Assembly (NCBI GenBank): GCA_037447655.1
Contig: JBBHKE010001039.1
Coordinates: forward strand, 228,472-292,471
DNA: 64,000 nt
Direction of reading: 5' to 3'
Source of the DNA: Zygnema cylindricum
Lineage: Eukaryota; Streptophyta; Zygnematophyceae; Zygnematales; Zygnemataceae
A model generated the notes under the pieces. The model saw nothing but the letters and a program-made list of their open reading frames with translations. It did no database searches and was not told the DNA's origin. Made by a program: the position numbers and the translations under genes. Shown here piece by piece: positions 21,748-32,289 of this stretch. The first letter of the stretch is position 1. Each line of letters starts with the position of its first letter.

Positions 21748-21994
21748 AGTTGTACAACTTTCAACCGGATACCAAAGTTATCGTCTTCAAAGAATTTGTC
21801 AATTTGGCCCATTATTATGGTGGCAGTTTTACCATTTTTTTGTGGAACTGGCTCCGGCACTTGTGGAATTCATGGACATTTTACGACAAGATCCAAACAT
21901 TCCCGTCGCGTACCGAGAAAATCAGTTGAAAAAACTCACCGCTATTAGTGTGAACTATCAGGGTGTGGTTTCCATCGCTGTGTGTAATTGTTGA
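21748..21994 (+). pseudogene. Fragment resembling a GT61 (DUF563) glycosyltransferase exon, frame broken
   Basis: After an acceptor-like TTTTTTTACCAG at about 21748, one frame reads VIVFKEFVNLAHYYGGS and the next frame continues FYHFFVELAPALVEFMDIL-DPNIPVAYRENQLKKL. Together they look like the part of GT61-type glycosyltransferases where a NYYHW/FYHF motif precedes the helix and a D-IPVL strand. The two frames meet at a T run near 21825-21830, implying a one-base shift. No partner exon was recognised with confidence; a short frame at 22990-23092 ending in a good donor (CAG/GTAAGC) might belong to the same gene. The family call rests on a short motif. Confidence 0.4.
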
Positions 21995-22064
21995 ACATCT
22001 GCACCATAATTAGTGTGGATTAGGTCAATCGACACCATATGTACACCGCCGATCACTATTAGCA

Positions 22065-22260
22065 TAACGGAATCATTAGTGTTAACATTTTATTACAATT
22101 TACGATAGCGAAATATCTTCGCCACGCTGTTCATTGTGAGCCAGTTAACTAAATAATGTTACTAAACGAATTTTATGGTTTTTGGGGTAAAAAATACACG
22201 CACTGGAAATAGAGTGATCAACTCTAATACTGATGGGCAGTGTTGTGGTTTGGTGAACAT
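22065..22260 (+). repeat. Dispersed ~180 bp repeat, copy 3
   Basis: Blocks match the copies at 1795 and 3525: ATTAGTGTTAAC, GCCACGCTGTTCATTGTGAGCC, TTAACTAAATAATGTTACT, TTTTTGGGGTAAAAAATACAC, GAGTGATCAACTCTAATA. The surrounding 21.9-22.6 kb also has many short ATTAGTGTGGATT-like words. Confidence 0.5.
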
Positions 22261-22587
22261 TGCACATAATTAGTGTGGATTTCTTCAATCGGCCCTGTCC
22301 ACTGAGATTAACCTTGACCTTTTTCAATTGATACCGTGCAACATGATTAGTAAGGATAACTTTTTTTTGTTTTGCTTTTTTTTGAAATCTACATATTTTT
22401 CTGTTACCTTTCGGGACTTGTCACATTGAGTAAAGGTCTTCCGATTAGCGTAATTTGTTGGACATACCAAAATTAGCGCGGATTGATAAATCAATTCGTT
22501 AGTATTTTGTCTACTTCGGAAATATGTCCCAAAACATTTTTATACAAACATCGGGGTTAGTGTAGCTTTATTGGACAGTTTGTGGCA

Positions 22588-22606
22588 CATATATATATAT
22601 ATATAA
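22588..22606. repeat. AT dinucleotide microsatellite
   Basis: About nine consecutive AT units. Confidence 0.8.
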
Positions 22607-24735
22607 TTTTTTCCTCCACCATCTTTAATAGACAAACATTTTTTGAGACCCAATGTGTAACCTTTGTAAAAAGACTCGTTTCCTCCTATTTTTTTGAACA
22701 AAGAAAAGAAGAGAGTGAAGGGGCATAATTTCGAAAAAAAATAAAAAGCACAAGAAGCATGCATATTTGTTAGCATTGAGATTATCAATAACGGATATTT
22801 ATCAAACATTTATTTATATCATGATAATTCTCGATATTTTTGATACTTTAGATCTAACAAAAAATGGAAAATAAACCTCTTTTTGTATTATACTTTTAGT
22901 GCTTTTGTATTTTTTGTTTCATACATTTTTTTGTCTTTTTAATCGGTGTATGCAATTGTTTTTTGGCGGATTTCTTGTAGTAGTATACCATGAGATATTT
23001 GGGATCTATTGTATTTGGAGATCAAATAAAACAATTGAACTATTACGAAATCCAACGATCGGAACTTTTTTTGGGCAAAAAAGTGTATCAGGTAAGCTTG
23101 AACTTTGTCTTTGGATTTAATTGTGCATCATTTTTCAACCCTATAATGGAGTATTTCTCTATTTCCTTTGTTCCTCTCTCCTCATTTCCATTTAAACGGC
23201 CTGGTTTGAAACACATCTCCACCATTAAACTAACCATGTTAGCAAAAAACGTCAATAAATAAATAAATGGGTTAAATGTCTTTCTTCCAATGGGAGCAAA
23301 TTATAATTGTCATTTTGGTCTATTGGAGGAGTGTTTGAAGCCATGGTGAAAAACACACACAAGAAATTCTCAATTGATGCTTCTCAATGCATTTGATGAT
23401 TGAAAATGTGAATTAGGATACTCTTCTAATTGTGTGGAGTTCCTTTAGAGACATTAAATCTAATGTTGTTGAATATTGCTAAATGGCGAAAAACAAAAGT
23501 AATGGGACTGAAACGTGGTAGTTGTCGAAGTACATGAGATTGAATCGAAGTGACTAATCTATCCTGTACAAGAGGACAAAATTGATACAGTAAAGTGGCG
23601 CAACAATGAAAAAGTGCTTCTGCGCACTAAAATGAAGGAATATGAACAAATACATTTAAGATATTAGTTGGACAAAGTTCCGGAAGTAGAAGTGCATTAA
23701 ATACAAAATAGAAGAAAATGAGAGGCGTAGAATTTGATGTGATAAACGTACGTCATGGTCAGAGAAATACGAGAAAACAACAAAAAGGTAACGACAATGC
23801 TAAATGGCCATTGACAACCCCCCTCAAGCTAAAACTAGATAGTAGATTTAGATGAATATAGGAGGACTAATACGATATGTCGTGCATGAGAGGCAAGCAA
23901 GCAAACATGCATCACAACCAGCAAAGTCATGCTCACAAACATATATACCAACGAAAATAAATATGAAAAGACAAAAAACATATACAACATGAGAAGAAAT
24001 AAAGGTGAAAATGACCCAAAGAGAAAAGGGGAAGAATACTCCCCTAAAGTGAAGTTGTGCTAAGCCAAGAGGTAGCCACTAGGCTCTCTGGTATTTATCA
24101 CATTCCCTACAAGAGTTATACCGTTATGACAGCAAAGCAAGAAATATTCCAATCGGAACAAGAGAAAATCCAAACCCGATCAAAAATACACTCCTTCCAA
24201 GCCAACCGAAATACAAACAAGACACAAACACACAACCAAACCGTCAAGCTGCCCGAGGAAGGCACAGCAAGGTCCAGATGTGCTCCCCCACGATCTCCAA
24301 TTCACACTTCCACCAAAAGACCGAGTTTGGAGGGAAACCTTCTATACGTGGCCTTAGGCCGTGTGGACTAAAAACGTGGGCAGAAATACAAGGGCAAATA
24401 TTCGTAGCCTATCTAGCCTCTATAGCTAGCTAGCAATAACAAATAGAAAGCATGAGCAATCGGTGAGAGAGAGAGCAAGAGAAAGCTCCATCGCCAAGAG
24501 AAAATTCTTGTCCAAAAGCTAAAATTCTCTAAGTCCAAGAATTAGCCTAAGTAGGAGCTATGCTAGGCCTAAGCAAAACTATCCTACGTCTAGCCTACTT
24601 TACATGCATGAAACTACTTAAGATGTTGGCCAATAGGCGGTCAACATCATCTGCCGTACGCTTGACAAAATCCACTGTCCGAGGGTAAAAACCCTCCCTA
24701 ACTACATGTATGGACGAACAAACATGGGCTCGCGA
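22607..24735. other. No supported gene; possible weak exon and weak retroelement tract
   Basis: Mostly AT-rich. A possible exon end occurs at 23092 (KKVYQ followed by GTAAGC). On the minus strand AGCTTGAGGGGGG at about 23822-23834 resembles a copia polypurine tract, but no RNase H was found beside it. A 104-codon frame at 24057-24371 is unrecognised. Confidence 0.3.
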
Positions 24736-24949
24736 CTTAAATAAATAGAAGGAATCGAAGCGTCACCGATACTCCCGGAAATCGCGATTCGGCGCCAAAC
24801 GATACCCCGCGTCCATACTTCGAAATCGCGTGCATATGCACGAAACAAAACATACCGCACGAAATACTCGAAATCAAAATACCTGCTCACGAAATGAAAA
24901 GTATCGCAAGAAATTAGTACGGTTCAACGAACATATAACTAAATGAATT

Positions 24950-25245
24950 GACGCAAAATTTCATGCGTGCGAACGAAAAAGCTATACGTGCGTGCATCAA
25001 ATCGTGGGTGCATGCATGAAATCGCATGTACATGCATAAAATCGCTTGCGGGTGCCTAAAACCTTGCGTGCATGCGAAATACCGCGCGTGCATGCAAAAT
25101 ACCACGCGTGCGTGCAAAATACCGCGGGTGCGTGCGAAATACCGCGCGTGCATCCAAAATACCGCGCTTGCGTGCATTATATCGTCCGCGCACCCCGAAT
25201 ATCGCGCGTGCGGGCATGATATCGTGCGCGCGGGCAACGGACACG
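24950..25245. repeat. ~20 bp minisatellite, AAATACCGCGCGTGCRTGCR unit
   Basis: About fourteen imperfect units follow one another, each an AAAT/TAAA core plus RYCGCGCGTGCRTGC. Degenerate related words extend left to about 24740 (GAAATCGCGTGCATATGCACG). The array is much richer in CpG than its surroundings. Minus-strand translation gives a repetitive HARYFARTRGI-type peptide, a by-product of the array. Confidence 0.9.
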
Positions 25246-25269
25246 ATGCGGCATGACAGATAAAAGGAG

Positions 25270-26791
25270 AAGGAAACTCAAGACTTGAAGAGAACCCATG
25301 TTGTTCAAATTGAGGTCGACGAAGAGCCATGGTGAGAAAATTGGCCACTTGACATGCTTTTGGGAATAATGATATTGCGTGTTGATGTGTCTTCTCCTTT
25401 TGTGGTAAACAGAATTGCGAATTAAGGCGGGTGTGCCTTCGGAATCGGAGTAAATGGGGGTGGCGGCCTGAAGAGGGAGTTAAGATTGGTGAGTAGAGCC
25501 CGAAGCCAAACAACTACATTCAACCATATATCCTGCCTCAATAGTAGAATAAGTTGTAGTAGGTTATTTTAACGAGACCAAGAAATAATCCTACTGCCCA
25601 AGAAAGAACACGAGTCTGGTACAGTGATGAGAGATTTTTTTTTGGACTATATCGACAAGGTCGAGAAGGCCAGCGAAGCCACAAAAGGTGTTATTGAGGC
25701 AAAGAAATTTGGTGCCTTACAAGTAACAAAAGGCACGTTTAGCGACTAGAGATGTGCACAATGTATGGAATTAGTGTGGAAAACACCGAGAACAAGGATA
25801 GTTGTCACGTCATGGACGTAGAATAATTAACGGACCCAGTTAAAAAGTTGCTCATGAAAAACACACTAATATTGGTAAGCTCTACGTGTGGACATGACTA
25901 ATTACCGCAATTATCGTGGCTTCAATTAGGTGTGATCTATACTACTAAAAAGAGGCGGATTGTGTTAGCGCACATCCACTCTATTATATGTGTGGATCTC
26001 GCATCCAGATTTTTTCACGCTAACTTGTGTCGGGCCTAATATGTTCTCTAAAGTCGATAAGGTAAAGTTTTATTGAATTTAAATGGCCACAAGACATTGT
26101 TCGAACCCAGTCAAACGTGACCCGATGTTTTTGTGGAAACAAACTTTGATTATGTACTTCTTTAAAAATTGAGCGTCTGAATTTTCAATGATGAAAGTTG
26201 ATTAAAGGGGTGAAAAGATAATTGACGGTAAAAATGATTTACAGTGGAGCCTTCACTTAAGTATCTTGCCTGTTATTGACTTTACTTTTGGTTTTGAATT
26301 AAACTAATGTCCTTGAGTATGTTTTTTTCCAATCATGTTTTTTTGGCCGTGTCTAATTTTGATGGTTTAGTGCCTGTCCCTCGCCACCATTTTTATGTGC
26401 AAAACATGGAATTCAAAAAGCAAATTTTAAGTTTAGAGAGTACTGCTTCTGTGCATTTCTATGCGAGTGTTTTAATTATAAATTGTGTTTTTCGGTTCAT
26501 ATGATTGTAACGTTTTAACTTATTAGTAGGCTTTTGTGACATTATGTGTACCATACGATCGGAATTACTCGACTAGTACTAATTATACAAATATATAATT
26601 ATTTTTATTAGTAATATCTACGGAATATATTGATGGAAATACATACGAAAACTGTAAGATTGCTCCAAGTGGGTAAGCAATTCCGACTGTAAATATCTCA
26701 TTATAGACTGTCTTTTGCATCATTAGGGTCTTTTTGGTTTTGTGCATTTCTCTCAAGTGTTTGGACAATCTCTTTTTTTTCTTTGTGCAAG
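25270..26791. other. No gene seen
   Basis: AT-rich sequence with scattered ATTAGTGTGG and GTTAGCG words. No protein family or complete repeat recognised. Confidence 0.4.
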
Positions 26792-26796
26792 AGCAC

Positions 26797-27356
26797 AATT
26801 GTTTTTAGTGCGATTCTGGACGATTATTTCGTGCAGCGGTTTATACGATTTCATTTGTACTAAAAAATTGTATCGTCACATCATCATCATCGATTTTATA
26901 GTGGAAATTTAAAATATGTTTCAGACAGACGTGCAAATGTTCCCATGATGTATTATTGTATGTTGGCTTTTACACGTGGCACTTGGTCACTCGACCGCCA
27001 CTTAGTTCTTCTTTGTTTGCATTAGAATAAATAGAGTAGAACAAAATGAAAAGAATTATCATTCACAGACAAATTAGGCTTGGCAGCTTTTTTCGCATTC
27101 AAAATCAGTTTGTTACAGGACATCTTCTTTTCTATTATATATTCCTTTTCTATTGTAATGGAATCTACTTGCTGAACGTCTCTCTAATCTATGCCTTGCT
27201 ACATGTGAATGCCTTACTCTTCCCACCTACACCTCTGTCTTTTTCTGCCCCTGTCACTTATGAAGTTTGTCGCTTATGAAATCTTGTTAATCTGATCAGG
27301 TGCACGTGGTCCTAGGAATCTCCCTAGTTACCCGAAATGTCTAATCAAAGTCAATA
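26797..27356 (+). repeat. First LTR of the family-4 array (~560 bp)
   Basis: Runs from ATTGTTTTTAGTGCG to AATCAAAGTCAATA and is highly similar to 37270-37840. The terminal CA has become TA. An ATG at 27337 near its end opens the gag frame (ATG TCT AAT CAA). Confidence 0.88.
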
Positions 27357-28191
27357 GGTCATGGGCCCGCTAGGCGCCCTTAATAAGTTCGAAGGTTGTA
27401 ATTTTCAGTTGTAGAGATGTCGGGCTGAGGCGGCCCTTGAGGAGAGGAACAACTTGGGAATCATTACTCGAGCAGAAACGCGTCCAGTTCCTGCAGATGC
27501 AAAGAGTGTGAAATCAGATGAGACAGAAGCAATGAAAGATTAGGACATGAGGGAGATCCGAGCCAAGAATTCCTTGATTCCCCGGCTGGTAGATAATTAG
27601 TTGAGAAATGTGACGAGACTCAAACCTTCTGCAGAGATTTGGGAATCCCTAGAGGCGACACACAAACTCTTAGATATGACAACAAGAATCAAGCTTGGGA
27701 AGACATTCATGACGACTGTCTACCAAGATGGCACATCCATGAAGGCTTATACCTTTCACTATGCCAACCTCTTGGCCGACGTTGTCGGTTTTACCGTCCC
27801 CACAAACAACAAAATCACCCTTCTCATGCTTTCTCTCTCAATTGAGTATAAACCCATACTCACTTGGTTGGATGAGAAAGAAGTCTCCACATGGAAGTGG
27901 AACGAAGTTGTGGAGGCATTTTTCAAAGATGAATTTAACACTAAAATTATAACAAATCGCGATATGAAATCCGAAAGCTCCGCATTTGCGTTTGGGAACA
28001 GAATCAACAACCAAGACAAGAGAGGCAGTCAGAACCGCGATAAAAAGGATGACAGAAAGTGCTTCCATTGTGACAAAGCAGGTCACTTTATCTCAGTTAG
28101 CAGGAAATACGCTCAAGACAAACATTATGGAAAGGTGGATGAGTCGAAGCTGAAAAGGGGGAATGGGAAAGGGAAGGAGATAGGGAAATAA
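27337..28191 (+). pseudogene. gag: gag of the first family-4 unit
   Basis: The frame opens at 27337 in the LTR, meets TAG at the LTR/primer-site junction, then reads VMGPL. The main body (27601-28191) reads EIWESLEATHKLLDM, AYTFHYANLLADVV, LSIEYKPILTWLDEKE, a recognisable copia Gag core. The zinc knuckle is CFHCDKAGHFISVS, where the fourth ligand is Ser instead of Cys. Stops in the N-terminal part (about 27541 and 27598) break it from the start codon. Confidence 0.8.
27357..27370 (+). promoter_or_regulatory. Primer binding site (initiator tRNA-Met anticodon type)
   Basis: GGTCATGGGCCCGC follows the LTR directly; two changes from the GGTTATGGGCCCAC consensus seen in the other families. Confidence 0.65.
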
Positions 28192-29465
28192 TAGGCGATG
28201 ATTGCATCATCCCTCGCAGTCGGCTCCAATGACTAGATGATTGACATAGGCGCTTCAAAACACATGTGTTACAGGCGCGAATGGTTCACAAGCTTCAAGC
28301 AAACAACCCCTTCTCAAATTTTCGTGGGAGAGAATCACTCCACCCTCGCAACAGGAACAGGAGACATTGAGATAGACGTGTAAGTGGATGGAAAAGTGAC
28401 TTTTCACACAATCAAGAATGTTTTGTATCTTCTAGATTTCAAGAGGAACCTCTACTCTAACCCTCAAGCTGAGGATAGCGGCATCATACAAGTATGGCAG
28501 AAATGAGGAAAGATCAAGCTGATGAGAGAGGGACTAACAATTGCAGAAGGAGAACGTATGGCCAAGGATGAAGTCCTTTGCCCTCGCCACGAGATCGACG
28601 CTCCACACAACAGACTCATCACCTGCTGCACATATAAAGGACACGAAAGTCAGCACTATCGAAAAGGTGGGCATTGAAACTAAGGTTCACAATCTATCAA
28701 ACCAATTTTGGTGGGATTGCAAACTTGGTCACTTACACACAGAGGGGATGAAGAAAATGGTCAAAGGCAACATGCTCATGGGATGGGACTCACGTCCGTG
28801 AAGGACACTCCTGATCCATGTCACGTTTGCGAGATGGGAAAGGCCCATCGATTGCCTTTTCCACAAGCAAGTGCACATAGAGCTAGCAAAACAACTTGAG
28901 GTCGTGCACTTCAACGTTTGGGGACCCGCGAAAGTCTCATCCTACATTGGCAAAAAGTACATGGTTACATTTATGGATGACTTCACCAGGATGACACACA
29001 TTTTTTTGCTGATTCACAAAAGCAAAGTTTTCACTCAGTTTAAGATATACAAGGCAGCAGTCAAGAAGAAACATGGCACATCAATCACTTCCTTGCAAAG
29101 TGATAGGGGTGGAGAGTAATTTTTAAATGAATTTAAGGATTTCCTCACACCTGAGGGAATCGAACACCGCTTGAGTGCACCAGCGACACCCGAAAAAAAA
29201 CAATGTCGCAGAGAGAATGAATTGTACGCTTCTTGAGATGACGAGAAACATGATGGTGGTCCACAACACCAAGCCGCAGTATTCGAGAGAAGCCATGAGC
29301 ACTGGCGTGTACCTACGCAACAGATGTCCCACCCGAGCATTAGAGAACTCCACACCGTTCGAGCAGTAGAATGGGTTCCGACCCAAACCTTTCCCACCTG
29401 AAAGTGTTTGGGAGTAGGGCCTACGTCTTTAACCACAACAACAAAGGAGGGAAACTAGGACCCAA
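28192..29465 (+). pseudogene. pol: Protease and integrase of the first family-4 unit
   Basis: The protease motif is MIDIGASKHMC, so the DSG triad has become DIG, and a TAG stop replaces the preceding Trp. The GAG-pre-integrase part (WWDCKLGHLHTEGMKKM, CHVCEMGKAH) and integrase (HFNVWGPAKVSSYIGKKYMVTFMDD, SLQSDRGGE) follow in changing frames. The first integrase Asp is Asn (FNVWGP) while the SDRGGE Asp remains. Several stops and shifts; clearly inactive. Confidence 0.82.
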
Positions 29466-31616
29466 GGCCATTAAGGGACGTTCCTAGGGTATGATGAGCA
29501 CAGCAAAGCATACAGGGTGCTAAACAACAGCAAAAAGATGATCATCATCAGCAAAGATGTAAGATTCGGTGAGAAACCACAGTCCACCAATAGTGGGAGT
29601 GAACAAGGAGGTGAGACATTTACCTTTGATGAGCAGGTGAAGCCAATGTCTCCTAACACATCAAACGTTCGGCCACAAGTCGTTGACTCAGATGAGGACA
29701 GAGATGAATCTTCCCAAGAACGAAAGACTTCTGAACAAGTGCAAGCACAAACAAAGGAGTTAGATTCCGAGACTACTGAAATCCGTGAGGAGATAATAGC
29801 ATCTAAAAATAGAGACACAACTAAGAAAGCAGCGGAAGCTATGGTGGAAAAGAAGAAAGATTCGACAAAACTAGCAGACAGGCCGTGGCGGGTTAGGAAC
29901 CCACCTAACAAGTTAGGTGACTGGTTAGAGACATCAAAGGCTCTAAGGAAAAAGTTTGCTGGGATGGCACGGGTTGAGAAACCACCAAATCTCAAAAGCG
30001 CTCTCGTAGGTGAAGACTCTGACAAGTGGAAAGTTGTAGCGAATGAGGAGATGGCTTTTATTCTCAAAAACGACACAAGGACATTGGAGAACTTGCCATA
30101 GGGAAGAAAACGAATCGCGAATAAGTGGACTTTTAAGATAAAAATAAATGCAGATGGCGCAATTAAACACTATAAAGCAAGGTTAGTTGCAAAAGGGTTC
30201 ACACAAAAGGAGGGGATAGATTATAAGGAGACATTCGCACCGGTGGTGAAATTTACCTCAGTTCGGGCACTCCTTGCCCTTGCCGCCATCCTCGACCTCG
30301 AAGTTGAACAGATGGACGTGAAAACATCTTTTCTCCATGGAGAACTCGAGGAGGAATTATACATGACCCAACCGGAAAGGTATGAGGACCAAATGAGCCC
30401 CAATAAGGTTTGCAAACTCTCGAACGCCCTCTATGGCCATAAGCAATCTCCTAGATTATGGAATATAAAGATAGATGAATATCTGCAAGGAGAGGGATTT
30501 GTAAAGATTTAGTCAGATCCCTTAGTGTATTATCACCCAGAAAACAAGATAATCATTGCAATCTATGTAGACGATCTGATGATCTTAGGAAAAACAAAAG
30601 AAGAGATAGCAAAAATAAAACAAATGCTATCACAAGCCTTTGAAATGAAAGACTTAGGAGATCTTAAGTATATACTTGGCATTGAAGAGATTAGAGATAG
30701 GGAAAACAAGACTATTCATCTTAGTCAAAGAAAGTACATAGAAGAGCTACTTACCAGGTTTCGGCTTCAGGATGGGAATGGCATCTCCTCACCTTTGGAG
30801 CAAGGGGAGAAGTTTATCGAGAACCTCGAAATTCAAAAGGAGCCAGTTGAGGCTCCATACCATGAAGCACTGTGAGCACTCATCTATGCGATGAATTACA
30901 CCCGTCCAGACATCGCCACCGCCATTGGAATCCTTAGTCGATTCCTAAATAAGCCAGGGAAACAACATTGCTTAGCAGCAAAAAGAGTGCTCAGATACCT
31001 CTAGGAGACAATGGACTACACTCTAACTCTAAGGGGAACAGAAGAACGCATCAAAATTCATGCATTCACAAACTCTGATTGGGGAGGGGATGTTTCAAGC
31101 AAAAAATCAACCATAGGTTACCTGGTGAACATTGGCGATGGGAGCGTGAGTTGGAGCAACAAACTCTACAAAACAGTGGCATTATCAACTATGGAGGCCG
31201 AGTACATGGCAGCCGCCGCCACAGTAAAAGAGGTTCAATGGCTTAAGGCATTTTTGAACCACCTAGGATTTCTGCAAAAATCTAAGACAACCATCTATAC
31301 AGACAACCAAAGTTGCCTAGCTCTGATCAAGAACCCTATCAACCATCCTTAGGCTAAGCACATGGACATGCGATACCACTTTATTAGGGACACGACAATT
31401 GTTGAGGTCGTTGAGTACATGCGTGACAAGATGAACGCAGCCGACATGCTAACAAAGGCTATTGAAAAATAAAAATTGCTACTCTGTGCAGGAAAAGCAG
31501 GACTCTCTGAGGTAAAAGGAGCAAACCCTAAGGAGGAAGGAGAGGAGCCTAATCTGAGCGCATCGAAGGAAAGCAAGAAAAGGAAGATAGGAGGAGTGGG
31601 AGGCGCAAGCGCCTAA
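29466..31616 (+). pseudogene. pol: Reverse transcriptase and RNase H of the first family-4 unit
   Basis: An acidic linker (29517-29900) leads to the [58 protein letters not shown] and YVDDLMI (30564 on). RNase H follows with NSDWGGDVSSKKST, MEAEYMAAAATVKE and YTDNQSCL, and a basic tail after LTKAIEK. It is nearly one frame with isolated stops, for example TAG at 30510 where the second unit has CAG (33578). Confidence 0.88.
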
Positions 31617-32069
31617 AGTATTGGAGTACTTTCCCGAACTTGGTCCTTCAGCAGGACCACAGTCGCTCTACAGCGACGCGATTGGAGTTTGATATACGAG
31701 GCTGCATCTGCACGTTGGTAGCCACCGCACACGCTTTAAATTCTTCAGGATCGAATCAAAGCGTTACACGTGGTCCGTTAAATTGAAACGGTCTTGATAT
31801 TGTACGTGGCATTTTATTTTTTAGGACAAGTGCCAAAATTGATTTCAAACATTCGTGTACTGAAGACATTGTGAACGTGACGACGAAACTTACATGCTTT
31901 CAAATTGACGCACGTAAGTTTAAATTTCACTGATGTACGCCGAAGATTTTTTGTTCGTTCGTCATCAAGATTTACCGAAGTGTACCGCGAATCATTTCCC
32001 TGAACGTTCGCAATCAAACGAAGTCTCAGTCAACGGAAATTTTATATCGCCCTTTGAATCGAGTGGGAG
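31617..32069 (+). other. Noncoding tail between pol and the LTR of family 4
   Basis: About 450 bases separate the RNase H stop from the next LTR, and the same tail is present in the second unit (36812-37269). It ends GAATCGAGTGGGAG, the probable polypurine tract. Such a long 3' untranslated segment is absent from families 1 and 2 here. No frame or structure was recognised in it. Confidence 0.7.
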
Positions 32070-32289
32070 TATTGTTTTTAGTGCGATTCTAGGCGATTAT
32101 TTCGTGCAGCGATTCACGCGATTTCATTGGTACTACGAAATCGCATCGTCACAGCATCATTAGCGATTTCATAGCGGCAACATTAAATCAGGTGCTAGGC
32201 AGACGTGCAGACGTTTTCACGATGCATTATTGTCAAAAGAATTGTACACGTGGCATTTGATCATACGACCGCCACTTAGTTGCTTTTGT
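32070..32289 (+). repeat. Truncated middle LTR of the family-4 array
   Basis: It matches the first ~215 bases of the flanking LTRs (TATTGTTTTTAGTGCG to CGCCACTTAGTT) and then jumps directly to TCGAGAGAAGCCATGAGC, which lies in the integrase at 29283 in the first unit. About 340 bases of LTR and the whole gag-protease half are deleted. Confidence 0.85.

Noticed and set aside
23822-23834. Isolated polypurine tract as evidence of another copia element
   Set aside because: No RNase H or paired LTR could be found beside it.
24950-25245. CRISPR array
   Set aside because: Units are contiguous with no unique spacers, and the genome is eukaryotic.
24914-25513. 199-codon minus-strand frame as a repeat protein
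   Set aside because: It is the translation of the 20 bp minisatellite plus flank.
29035-29436. Minus-strand frames repeated near 32.3-32.5 kb
   Set aside because: Antisense of duplicated integrase sequence in the two array units.
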